Positions 53,845 to 64,000 of a stretch of DNA of 64,000 nt are shown here, piece by piece (position 1 is the first letter of the stretch; every line of letters starts with the position of its first letter). Made by a program: the position numbers and the translations under genes. This stretch comes from Berberis thunbergii (Eukaryota; Streptophyta; Magnoliopsida; Ranunculales; Berberidaceae): NCBI GenBank assembly GCA_003290165.1, contig QNQO01000602.1, positions 248,001 through 312,000 of the forward strand. Reading direction: 5' to 3'. Below the pieces are notes generated by a model. That model had not been told where the DNA came from. It did not search any database and saw only the letters and a list, made by a program, of their open reading frames with translations.

Positions 53845-56208
53845 AATACCCCCAAACCTATATTTTGCTAGTCCTCGAGCGAAACAAAATAAAGAATAAA
53901 ATCCTAACTCACTTGCGTAGGAATCACTGTTGCACTTACCTTAACGTGCAACAAGGCTTTAAACCTCTAGATTACCTCTAGAGGATGAATTATAGTCTCG
54001 TGAGGATTTTCAGAAATGCTACCCCCAAACATTACTAACTCAATAAAACAAAATCTATTTTCTAAAAACATAATGCAAAACAAATGAACATTCCCTTTTA
54101 TCCCTTAGAGTATTTTTCTGATTGCTTATAATTCAAGAAAAACAACAAACTAATAATGTCATCAAAGTATATCAATAGAGTACAATAATTTAACAGTATC
54201 TAAAGGTTAAATGAATTTCATAATCATTCTCAACTCAAAGTGTGTGTGTGAGGAGCCTTATCAACATAACTCTTCATCTCATAGTAAAGATGTGACAAGA
54301 TAACCTTTAGAAAAGACGTTTCGACTACAATTTTCTCATGTCGCTCAGAAATGAAACGCTCAGAGATTGTGAGGAAAAGAATATACTATGGAAAATGCAA
54401 ACGTCTCACATATAATTATCATGAAAAACGGAATTTTCAAAGAGTGAAATGAATATGATCTCATGGACCGGAATATTGATTACTTTTGAGAATGTTGAAT
54501 GAAACACCATAGTTCTTGCTTACTCAATCTCCACATCTATTAAACTAACTTTCACTTAAGATCAATCAGGTCTTTACTAGGTTGTATTGGGGCTTGGATT
54601 ATGGCAAACAATAATGGACAAAAAAGATACAAAGATTTTCTGAGAATGGATACACCCTTGAATAAACACATAGGGCATTAAAGAACAAATCAATGTTGTA
54701 CACCATTAACTTTTTCTTCATTATTTTCTTCTTCAATCGCAATTTTTTTTTAACATGCTTTTCCTCATTGATAAAATCTAACACTTTTACTTCGAGGGCG
54801 CATGAAATATCTTTTTTTATATTTTTATTTGCCCATTCCATAAATATATCTCACTGTATACATTCTCAGAAAATTGGGTAATGATAAAATAATAAAAGTA
54901 TTACTCCTTGATTGGAGTAGGTATTGGGAATGAGGATAATAAAGAAAAGGCTATTTAAAGCCTCAAAGGGCTGCAAATGGATATTTATTACTGGGTAGGC
55001 TAAAAGGCTAAAAATGGTTTAAAGAAAGAAATGCCTAAATCACTTCATAAGTTCTAGTTAGTACTAGGACATCTCAACTAAATAATGCAAGAAGTTCTAG
55101 TGTAAAGGTTCAATTTTTATGTCATTTTTAAAGCAATCAATAAGAAAATCAAGAATAATGAGATCATCAACGAAATAGAGCGGATTCAAGAAAAATCAGA
55201 GTGTAATTAATAACCCTCCAAAAATAAAGAATGGCTCGAAACTCACACGGGTTAAAGTCTCTACTATTATTCTAAGGTTTTTTCAAGTTCAATATCTCAT
55301 TAATCAATCATGTTAACTTGGCTTATAGTGCGCGAAAAGTCGAGTTGAAAAGTCTCACGAAATACATCTAACATAAGGATAATATCAAATACCATGTTTT
55401 CCACTAATATAACTATGTGACACGTGTTAGTATGTGTTTTCTCAAAATTAAAGCAACAAAATTATTCTCTAAAATTAAAAAGAACTCAAAACCTCTTTCT
55501 TTTTATTCACTAAGAGTTCGGATTTCAAATGCATTTTCAAGAAGATTTTACACAATTACCATAATCATCTAAGTATTCAATGGAGATTGAGTAGAACACA
55601 ACAATGACTCGGTTTAATTGTGAAATACGTTTTAAACTCAAAGATTTTTGAAAATTGCATAAAAAAAATCTAGTAAACCACACCCCCAAACCTAAACCAA
55701 ACATTGTCCTCAATGTATAAAATAATAATCATAACAAATCAAGGCAAAAGAAAAAAAGGAAGGTTATAGTGATATTACCATGGTGAAGCTTTTTACCAAT
55801 TTCGATGAAATCTTCCACCAATGAACGCTCAGAAACATAAGAATCATGGAGTTTTCATTAGAAATCGATAAAATGCAGACTCGACATTAACAAAGAAAAC
55901 AAAAAAAAGGCAAGTTGTAAGTCAAAACTGTTATGGAGCTAACGAGTATGAGTGAAACACAACTAAATAGGGTACTCAAAAATCAATCCAAACTAACAGA
56001 AAAGACACACAACTAAGGCTAGGCTGCCTCCTAGGAGCGCTTGGTTAAACGTCTTTAGCCTGACATATATTCTCCCTCATGAAAGATATACCATGAAGTG
56101 ACAAGGAAGAACATAGGGAACATTCACCTCCAAACCCAGTCTATGATATAAACGAGTCAAAATGGTTAAGGAATCGTATACCAACAACCTGAAAAGTTGA
56201 GGATTAGT
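53845..56208. other. Non-coding 3' interior of the Athila-like element
   Basis: 2.4 kb between the gag end and the 3' LTR (minus orientation). AT-rich, no pol motif in any frame. It contains the internal purine-rich string CATTGAGGACAATGTTTGGT (minus, about 55695-55715), which often marks this part of Athila elements. Confidence 0.6.
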
Positions 56209-58070
56209 TCACTCAAAAATAGCAACCACCTGATGTTTCCTCTTGATAGTGCATAGATCCTTGATGACCCTCGCATAAGTTGGTACATGTTTAATCACAT
56301 GCAGCAAAGGTAAGTTAATTTTAACATGTTTCAAGTGTTCTAAAATTTCACCATGCATTTCCAATTTCTTTCTAGTAGGTCGTAGTGCTTGAGGAAAAGG
56401 AACTGAAACTGGAATGTTCTTGTTGGGCTCATCCTCAGGGATGCTCTCCTTTGCACTTGGGGAGGTGCCTATAGTCGTGGACGAGGTTGACCCATCTAAG
56501 ATCTTACCACTCCGAGTAGCGACGACATTAACCTCTTTGACATTCTGAGAGTATGAAGTAGAGGTTTGTGCCATAAGTTGTCCCTTCGGATTTGCTTGAG
56601 GCTGTGACGAAAATTGGCCTCGCTCTTGTACTGTTAATGAACTTGTCAGCTTGGTTATCTGGCTTTTGATCTCCTTGTTCTCCTCTGCCAACTGTGTCAA
56701 TGCAACCTCAAATTTTTTTATTAGTTTTACCTTGTGCCTCTATAAATGCATGTAATGTGTCTGATAAGGAACTTCTGTTAGATTGTGCATTGTATGGAGG
56801 TGCAGGGTATGACCTAGGTGGTTTGTGCCTGTGAGTGTGTAGGTTGGTCTGCTTCGGACCTCCAGCCTAAGTTAGGGTTCTCCAGCCATAATTGTAAGTG
56901 TTAGAGAATGGTGAATAAGGCTTCTTGTACATCCCAGAGGCGTTATTGTTCCTCATAAACCACTCTCATCTCAGTCAAGGTTGGGCAATCCTGTGCGAAG
57001 TGTTCAACTCCCCCGCATATAAAACAGGCGTCCTGTAGCTCAACTCTGGCAACAGTATTTGTGGGCCTACCATCCTTGGTTTTAAGTGCCTCTAACTCCC
57101 TAGTTACTCTATCCAGTTGGGCTCTAAGGCTATCCTCTTCCCTAAGTTGGTAAACTCTAGCTGGGCGTGCTCTATCCGTGCTCTCAGTAGCACTTGGACC
57201 AGTCCAAGTATGAGCCTTTTCAGCCAAGTCATTTAGGTACTTTTGGAAAAACTCTCCATTACACATCATCTCAAGGAACTGACGTTCTCTACTGGTGAGC
57301 CCCTCATAAAAATAACTGACTAAGCGCCAACTCTCATACCCATGGTATGGGCATGTATTCAAAAGATCCTTGAACCTTTCCCATACTTGATATAATGTCT
57401 CGCTATTCTTTTGGGTGAAGGTAGAAATATGTCTCTTTAGACCGTTGGTTTTGTGGTGAGGAAAGTATTTATTAAAAAATGCTTGTGTCATCTCCTCCCA
57501 CGAACCTATAGACCTTGGTCGAAAAGAGTATAGCCAACTCTTTGCTTTTTTCTTAAGGGAAAAAGAAAAAAACCTTAGTCTAACCGAGTCTATAGCCTCA
57601 ACTTTGTTGTGAAAATGGCCATAACTTCCTCGAATTCCCTAATGTGAACATAGGGATTCTCAATCTCTAGGCCATGAAAAGTGGGTAATAATTGTATCAT
57701 ACCCGGCTTAAAATCTAGCTTTGGTGTACTTGGTGCAAATATGATACATGATGGAGTAGCAGTGCGCGTGGGGTGGAGATAGTCCTTTAGCGACTGAACA
57801 TGGTCATCTTCGTGATTACTCATGGTGTTAGAAGTAGGACTTAATTCGGCCTCAATGTGAATTTGTGGGTGTTCTAAATTTTGGACCCTAATTAGTCTAC
57901 CTAAGTGGTCTTTATTCCAACTCACTCCCCCAATGTTTTTTTTAGAAATAAAAATAAAATTAAACTGGACATAAAACCTAAAAATAAAATAAAATAAAAT
58001 AAAACAATGAGCAGGAAAGAAAATACCCGAAACCTTCCTTGTAGAATAACGCTTGTTCCCCGGCAACGGC
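56209..58070 (-). pseudogene. Athila-type gag relic
   Basis: On the minus strand gag opens soon after the primer-binding region (LKDYLHPTRTATPSCIIFAP, KPGMIQLLPTFHGLEIENPY, VHIREFEEV; 57600-57800). After a frame change near 57605 it continues SIGSWEEMTQAFFNKYFPHH, FTQKNSETLYQVWERFKDLL and ACFICGGVEHFAQDCP, a C-x2-C-x4-H-x4-C knuckle (about 57000). A further change near 56940-56700 leads to EVNVVATRSGKIL and VSVPFPQALRPTRKKLEMHG, ending near 56209 where protease would start. This is the classical Athila gag domain order. At least two frame changes are present. Confidence 0.88.
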
Positions 58071-58079
58071 GCCAAAATT

Positions 58080-59760
58080 TGAATACGCCCAAACAGTACA
58101 CGCGGTCAATTGCAGTAAAGAATGGGGTGTCGATCCCACGAAGAAAAACGATCTACAAAACAAGGTTAAGGAAGACAAACTATGCGAAACTAAATTTAAG
58201 AAATTCTAACAAATTTAAAATACGAAATTGAATTTAATTTAATGAAAATTAAGTTTTGAAAAATCACAAGGTTCCAAGAATCCCTCCTAGACTTCACGCG
58301 CCAACTAGTATTGATTCGCTACGATGACTCAACTACGTGTTTCACATCCCAAACGACGTAATCGAAAAAATAATATTTTATGCATTAATATACCCTAATG
58401 TACGTAAATGAATTTCAGATTTCACTTCTTCTAAAAAAACACAAAGGTCTGTCATATGTGATATCCTAAACTTACGATATATCCGGAAACAATATCATAA
58501 TAAATGACGATCACATATAACTAACCTACCGAAATCAATTGATTCTTAAACATTCCACACATAAGAAAAGCGTGACTAAGCGCTTATATGGAGAAGAAAA
58601 GATAACTACCGGAATAATAATAATCTACGAAGAAATCTATGAAATCCTTGTCACTGAAACAACATAAATTTCTATATTAAATAAAAGTGAGAATCATTAA
58701 ACATCATTATTCGTCGTGAAAACTTAAAGCGAATCAAATACTAATTTAATACGTTACATCTAGGAGTTCACCTCTTCACCTTGCGTGGGGTTTAGTGATT
58801 CATGGTGGTGGTGGTCACAACATCAAAGGAGGTGGAATCCATTACTTCCTGTACGTGCACGAATCCCGAGAAATCGCAAATCCTGAGGAATCTTAGCAGC
58901 TGCACTATGGTGGTACACAACAATGGGCTGAGGTGCAAATAGTGAACTGTTTGAAAAACAGTTGATTCCCTCCAAAATCTATGCTTCGCCTTCTCCAGCG
59001 AACCGCGACCAGCGCTGCCGTTTCGACTGCTCTCCTCGCGAGCTCCTTCGTCCTCCGATCGTCTCCGGCACCTGCAAGAATAGAGAGAGAGATGGAAACA
59101 GTTAGAGGGATACAAACTCGAAGGAGAAAGATAACGAGGAAGCGAAACAGGGAGGTGCTCTGTCGCGGTGTTGGTGACTCTGTCACGGTGGTGGTGTGCG
59201 AGCTTTGTTCGTGATGAAGGATGCTGGACGGTGGCGAGGTGAAGGAAAGACAGGAACATGGTGCGTGGAGGAAACAGGGACGGCAGTGGCTTGGACGGTG
59301 GCGAGATGGTGCTAATGGTGGTTGGTTAGTGGAGAGAGACACAAGGCTCTCTGTCTCTGCCCCGGTGGAGGTGGTGATGGCAGCTGGAAAATAGAGAAGG
59401 AGCAGAAAACGTGGAAGAGCAGACTCCAAAGAGAAGGGAAGAGAGAAACCTAAATAGGGTTCCCCTATTTCCTTGTTAGGCTGGGCTTAGGTTTCTAGCT
59501 TTCTGGGCTAGGGCTTGATTAAATTAAGTGGACCTAGGCTTATTTGGGTTAAGTTTAGATATGTGAACCGCTATTTTGTACCACCGCTAGAATCAACAAA
59601 TTAATCATTTCCTCAAATTGTCGCCTTAATGCGATTTTATCATTCACGCGCAAATTCCTACAAAAACATTAAAATGAAATAATTAGAATAAAATATATTA
59701 ATTGAAGCACTAACATATATAAATTAAGGGATATATTTTGTAATAATTACGTGTATATCA
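58080..59760 (-). repeat. 5' LTR of the Athila-like element
   Basis: 1681 bp, TGAATACGCC...GTATATCA on the plus strand. It is adjacent to the primer-binding region on its left side (minus-strand downstream). Confidence 0.92.
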
Positions 59761-61200
59761 AGCATCACGAGCTAAAGAAAATGAGAATCCACTCGTCACT
59801 AGGCAGGAAAAGTTCCATACTGGAAAATCAAATACAATAGGCATGTGCTGCAGATCAGGAAAGTAATTGGATGACCCCAATTCTAGCCTATATAACGAAC
59901 AGAGAACTTCCAACGAATAAGATGGAGGCCCGAAGACTGCGAAACCGAGCAACACAATACACAATGGTCTATGACAGACTCTACAGAAGGTTTGCAACCA
60001 GTCTGCTTTTAAGATTCCTTTCACCCAACGTTGTTGATTATGTTTTATGGGAATCCACCACGGTAAGTGTGGAAATCACCCAGGAAGAAGAATGCTAGCC
60101 CACAAAGCAATGACTCTTGGATACTATTGGCCCACGATGCAAGCGGATGTAAATAAACTTGTTCGCACTTGTGACAAGTGTCAGAGATTCACCCCATATA
60201 CTCACATGCCAAGCCAAAATCTATTCTCGATGAGCAGCCCCTTGCTGTTTGCACAACGGGGAATGGACATCGTAGGACTATTCCTTGTGTCCAACATAAA
60301 GAAATTCCAGCTCGTAGCATCGGATTACTTCACTAAGTAGGTGGAAGTAGAGCCGCTAGCAAAAATAGGAGAAACCCAAGTCGAAAAATACCTTTGGAAA
60401 TACATAATATGCATATTCGAAATCCCACGAGTAATTGTCACCGACAACAAGAAGCAGATCAAAGGCAAAAAGGTCAAAGGGTTGTGCGAAAACCTGAACA
60501 TCCAACAACACTTCTCAGTACCCGCCCTACCACAGAAAAATGGGCAAGCCGAGGTTACCAATAGAACAATCCTAGAAGCAATCAAACGGAGGCTTGAAGC
60601 ATCAAAGGGATTATAGATGACCGAGCTGCCTAGCATTCTTTGGGCATAATGAACAACGAAAAGAACTCGAACAGGAGAGACTCTTTTCACCCTCACATAC
60701 GGGTCTGAAGCAATGATACATGTAGAAATTGGCATGCCAACATTCAGGATCGAATAATTCAGCGCAAAGGACAATCACGAAGCACTGAGAGTCGGATTAG
60801 ACCTTTTCGAAGAAAAGAGAAAAACAATATTTATCAAAGCAGTAGTCTACCAACAATGTATGGCCAACTACTATAACAAAAAGGTAAAGCTATGTACTTT
60901 CTATATCGGCGACTGGGTACTCCAAAAAATCCAATTCAACACAAAGGATCTACCAACAACGTATGGCCAACTACTATAACAAAAAGGTAAAGCCATGTAC
61001 TTTCTATATCGGTGATTGGGTACTCCAAAAACTCCAATTCAACACAAATGAGCCGGTCGCGGGCAAATTGAATTCGAATTGGGAAGGGTCATATAAAGTA
61101 ATAAAAATCGACAGACCAGGGACGTACTAGTTGGAAAATATGAAAAGGGAACAATTACCACGATCGTGGAATGTAGAGCACCTGAAAAGATACTATCAAT
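59761..61200 (+). pseudogene. Tat-like integrase relic
   Basis: Continuation of the element interrupted at 52185. The zinc-binding part reads LAHKAMTLGYYWPTMQADVN and KLVRTCDKCQRF (60090-60190). The core reads MDIVGLFLV near 60265, VASDYFTK, VIVTDNKKQIKGKKVKGLCE and ALPQKNGQAEVTNRTILEAI (60310-60590), and TLTYGSEAMIHVEIGMPTFR (60690-60750). This is the D-D-E integrase order of gypsy elements. The C-terminal part contains a 103-bp tandem duplication (60847-61050) that shifts the frame. Stops at 60338-60340 and 60614-60616 are among several lesions. Confidence 0.88.
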
Positions 61201-61674
61201 AAAAAATTTTCATCCCCCATTTTGCAAAACGACATAAGTCTAGTCGGGACAAAGAAGTCAGACTAAAAGTTTTAACTCGAAGAGAACAAAGCACGACCAA
61301 AGTATCGAGCTGTGAGTAAAACCTAGATACATGCATCAAGACAAACAAGTCGAGCATGGACACAAAGCTTTTGGTCTGATCAACCATGAAGTAATAAAGT
61401 ATCATGACATACGAGCCATACTTTTTCTTGTCGACTGTAACATACAACATCGAAATTCAGAAGCAAAAAGTCGAATTTCATAAGAAGCTTCCACACAACT
61501 AATACGTCGAAAATGGAAGAACATTTATAAAAATTTGGACAAACAAGTTGGGATTTTACTAGGAATGAAGCAAAAAGCTAAGTCTAACAAGTTAGACGTG
61601 AAGACATACTGTGTACAAACAATAAAAGAAAAAGAAATTCTCTTTGATATTTCAGAAAAGATTACATGAAGTAT

Positions 61675-63990
61675 TCAAGAAGTGGCATTTATGTCAGCAA
61701 CGAGGTCACTCAATGGTACAGGATCGGGCAGGCAAGAAGCTAATTGTTCCTTAATAACAGGGTCACTTGGCGGATTTGGAATGAATTCCTCTTCATCTTC
61801 GAATACTTGCTCAGCGTAGCAAAAATACTCGGATAAATCCAAACTTTGCTGCTCGATAAAGTCTAGGAAGTCGTGGCGACCATCGATTATTCTCTTCAAA
61901 TCCAGTGCCTCCGCAACCTTTAACCTATCAGTGACCGACGAAAGCTAAACCCAAGTTGAAATGAGTTCACTATCAATAGTAGCAAGCCTGGCAGTAGCTA
62001 CCGACTTGGCAGCAACAAACCCGGAGTTCAGCTCAACTCGTGCCATAAAAGCTTTCAGATCACTAGAGTATTTTGCGACAGAACACTTGGCCTCGTCATG
62101 CTCAGCCACCAGATTGACCAACTCCTTCTCAACAGTACTCTATTAAGAATGCATATTTTCTAGCTCTACCTTGGAGGTCTCGACGTCAGAAGCAAACTTG
62201 TCTCGAACGACCTCGATTTCCTTCAGCGAAGTCTGTGGCCTCAGCAACCTTTGCATACTCTGCGCACTACACTTTCAGCGAATCAAACTCACGGAGAACA
62301 TGAGAAATAACCAAAGCCTGCCATGCTAGCTTTCGTTCAACAAGCGCCACCTGATCGTGGGCAGCCCTATAATCCAACTCCATCATAGCCGCATAAGTGA
62401 AATGACTCATTCCTTCCATTAGATACTTAAGGCCTTCATCGAGATGGTTGCGTGACGGATGCACATGCATGGAAATGTTATTAGCCAACCGCTTATGACA
62501 ACCAACAATGAGATTACAAGCACTATCTTGCACGTCAATCTCAGAAGGCATGTAGAACTTCTCGGGAACAACCGCGGTAGAATGGGAAGAAGAGAAGATA
62601 GCGAGCAATCTAGAGACAGCCACAACATCAGAGGACATAGGGGACTTAGAGCCCTGACCTCGAGCAGCATGTCGGTATTCCAATAAAGGATTAAACTCGA
62701 AGTCGTCTAGAGTCTTTGTGTTTTTAGGATTTTTATACAACTCGACACCAAGTTGAAACATCTTGTTGTCGATGACACGGGAATCATCAGCTGACAGATT
62801 GACAAAACCAGACAAGCCGTATGAAGAGAAAATATTCTTCTCATGAGCGTCCAAAGGACAAGAAACCTTCTTTTTGTTCCTTTTGAAAGCTTGATCCATC
62901 TCCTCAGTTTCTCGAGCGGTAGGATCACCGATATCATGACCACCCTTCCCAAAAGATATCGAAAGAGGAGGAGCCATAGTAGAACCACGAACCGAGGTAG
63001 AAAGTTTTTTCCTCTTCAAGACACAACCAAAACTAATCGCCAGCAACTTTGAGGGACTGGGAGACCTCAGTACCATGTTCTTTCTTATGCTAAAGCTAGC
63101 ATTACCAGAGTCTCTGGTGAAAATAGGAGCAACATGGCCCACAGACTCCCTAACGAAGCTTGCCTCCCGGCTTACATCTGCATCACTAACGCCAACCGGG
63201 AAGGATGCCCGACCCTTCGCCGGGTACGACGACTTTACTAGCACATATAACGGTAATTCCTGAAGCTCGTGCCGTTGCATGCTCTGCATGATCCTCCTCA
63301 CTTAAGGTATATAGACTAGTACAAGTAATAGCCTACATAACAATGAAATCCTCCACACAAAATCGAAGCAGTTTATTAAATTGGTCGCAAAGTTCCTGCT
63401 CTTCCAATGACAATGACGGTTAGTTTCTCTTTGGCTCTTGAAACGATCGCAAAATTTGGTGATTATGCAACTTAAAATAGTAAGAAGAAACGGACGCGTA
63501 AAACTAGGGCCTCGACCAGCCCCCGTACTCTTTCTGCAAATTCTTGAATCAAGTTGGAGGACGAAGATAATAAGTACGATTAGCATTTACTCCGAGCCCT
63601 ACCAAGGAGTGCAAAATCCAGACATTCATAGGAACCACAGATAAAATGGCCCTCGCCAAGGTCGCGATCAACACCCTCTGGCCATTCAAAACCATCTGAG
63701 CAGGAGCAATACCCATGAAATCTAGGTATTCCCAAACGATCTCATAAGTTGGAAGCCTGAAACCAGAGTGAAACATGCCAAGGTACAAAGCGATATATCT
63801 AGTCTTTGGACGACAAGGGCTATCGCTCTATTTAGGAAGGATGATCTCGAGATCGGCTGACAGATAGTAGTCATGATGAATGTTATCCAAAGTCGACCGT
63901 GTCACTCACTTAGGTAAGTAGCAAGCTTCACATGCATCAAGCACGTCGTTGCTCAAAGCATGTTAGTATTATTGGCTACCAGGGTAGGAG
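61675..63990 (-). pseudogene. Antisense ORF of the Tat-like element (putative gypsy-type transposon domain)
   Basis: Downstream of integrase, on the opposite strand, a long coding region reads in pieces. MFHSGFRLPTYEIVWEYLDF and MGIAPAQMVLNGQRVLIATL (63640-63790) resemble the plant domain called putative gypsy type transposon (Transposase_28). A 344-codon open frame at 62267-63301 follows, with SDADVSREASFVRESVGHVA and LNPSADD-like acidic and helical stretches. Then come coiled-coil pieces in shifted frames (61900-62260), and an acidic end DFLDFIEQQSLDLSEYFCYA to DPVPLSDLVADINATS (61675-61880). An antisense gene in this position is known from Grande and other Tat elements; its function is not established. 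Three or four frame changes separate the pieces. The start lies near or beyond the window end. Confidence 0.65.
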
Positions 63991-64000
63991 TGGTTCCTTC

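Larger units (their letters stand above)
52181..59765 (-). mobile_element. Athila-like gypsy element with gag only, minus orientation
   Basis: The element is 52186-59760 (7.6 kb) with LTRs of about 1.66-1.68 kb and a perfect duplication agcat (52181-52185 and 59761-59765). On the minus strand the primer-binding region AATTTTGGCGCCGTTGCCGG follows the 5' LTR, typical of Athila. A polypurine GTTTGGGGGTATT precedes the 3' LTR, and a second GTTTAGGTTTGGGGGT lies inside at about 55680-55700. Gag is recognisable, but no protease, RT or integrase. Confidence 0.93.
48807..64000 (+). mobile_element. Tat-like gypsy element with nested Athila-like element, continues past window end
   Basis: Truncated LTR (48807-49067), gag end to RNase H (49068-52185), nested insertion (52186-59760), integrase (59761-61200), a non-coding strip (61200-61670) and the antisense ORF (61675-63990). 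The 3' LTR is not in the window. Outside the nested element this leaves about 7.6 kb, the size range expected for Tat elements. Confidence 0.8.

Noticed and set aside
1..64000. CRISPR arrays, operons, bacterial or organelle genes, integrated plant viruses
   Set aside because: None was seen. All reverse-transcriptase and gag signals fit LTR retrotransposons or a LINE-type remnant, and the gene structures are nuclear eukaryotic.

Overview
The window is nuclear DNA from a eudicot plant, probably woody. It has intron-split genes with GT-AG sites, plant-only families (PAM68, plant-type mTERF, glycolate-oxidase-like) and dense plant transposons. There is no operon, CRISPR array or bacterial feature. 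Most of the window is nested, decayed mobile DNA. Only two protein genes look intact: a PAM68-type chloroplast protein gene (38814-39401, +) and a small four-exon prefoldin-like gene (34383-38120, -). I could not fix the species.

Layout. 1-3860: tail-to-tail inverted duplication of a glycolate/2-hydroxyacid oxidase-like gene, both copies dead. 4551-4646: a 96-bp hairpin. 4945-6151: an mTERF pseudogene. 6316-7785: a non-autonomous hAT element with an internal minisatellite. 8376-9691: a minus-strand copia remnant. 9692-about 15600: a Tat-like Ty3/gypsy element with gag and protease only, plus a tandem-repeat 3' region. 16330-18250: a minus-strand copia gag-protease fragment. 18479-21461: a CACTA MITE, a solo LTR, a single VPS18 exon, an RNase H remnant and a second hAT element. 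24248-27125: a Harbinger-like MITE, a tRNA-like SINE head and a Mutator-like element.

28449-38120 is the gene-bearing core. A four-exon gene (tentatively ASY4-like, a meiotic axis protein) is split in exon 1 by an LTR retrotransposon (28598-31934). That element has 411-bp LTRs about 97% identical and a perfect 5-bp target duplication, and it carries host-gene sequence resembling GINT1 (GT64 glycosyltransferase) instead of pol. Converging on the split gene is the prefoldin-like gene, followed by PAM68.

39980-45176 is a decayed gypsy element inside an exon of an unidentified minus-strand gene, and a hAT element sits inside its integrase. From 45696 to the window end is Tat-like sequence: an LTR, a shrunken interior with 3' tandem repeats, a truncated second LTR joined directly to gag, then protease, RT, RNase H and integrase. 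An Athila-like gag-only element (52186-59760, TSD agcat) lies between RNase H and integrase. Downstream of integrase is a long antisense reading region of the kind known from Grande/Tat elements. The window ends inside this element.

The best candidate for something new is the host-gene-carrying LTR element in exon 1 of the putative meiotic gene. Other points of interest are the inverted GLO duplication and the antisense ORF of the Tat element. All family calls come from reading translations by eye; no database search was run.
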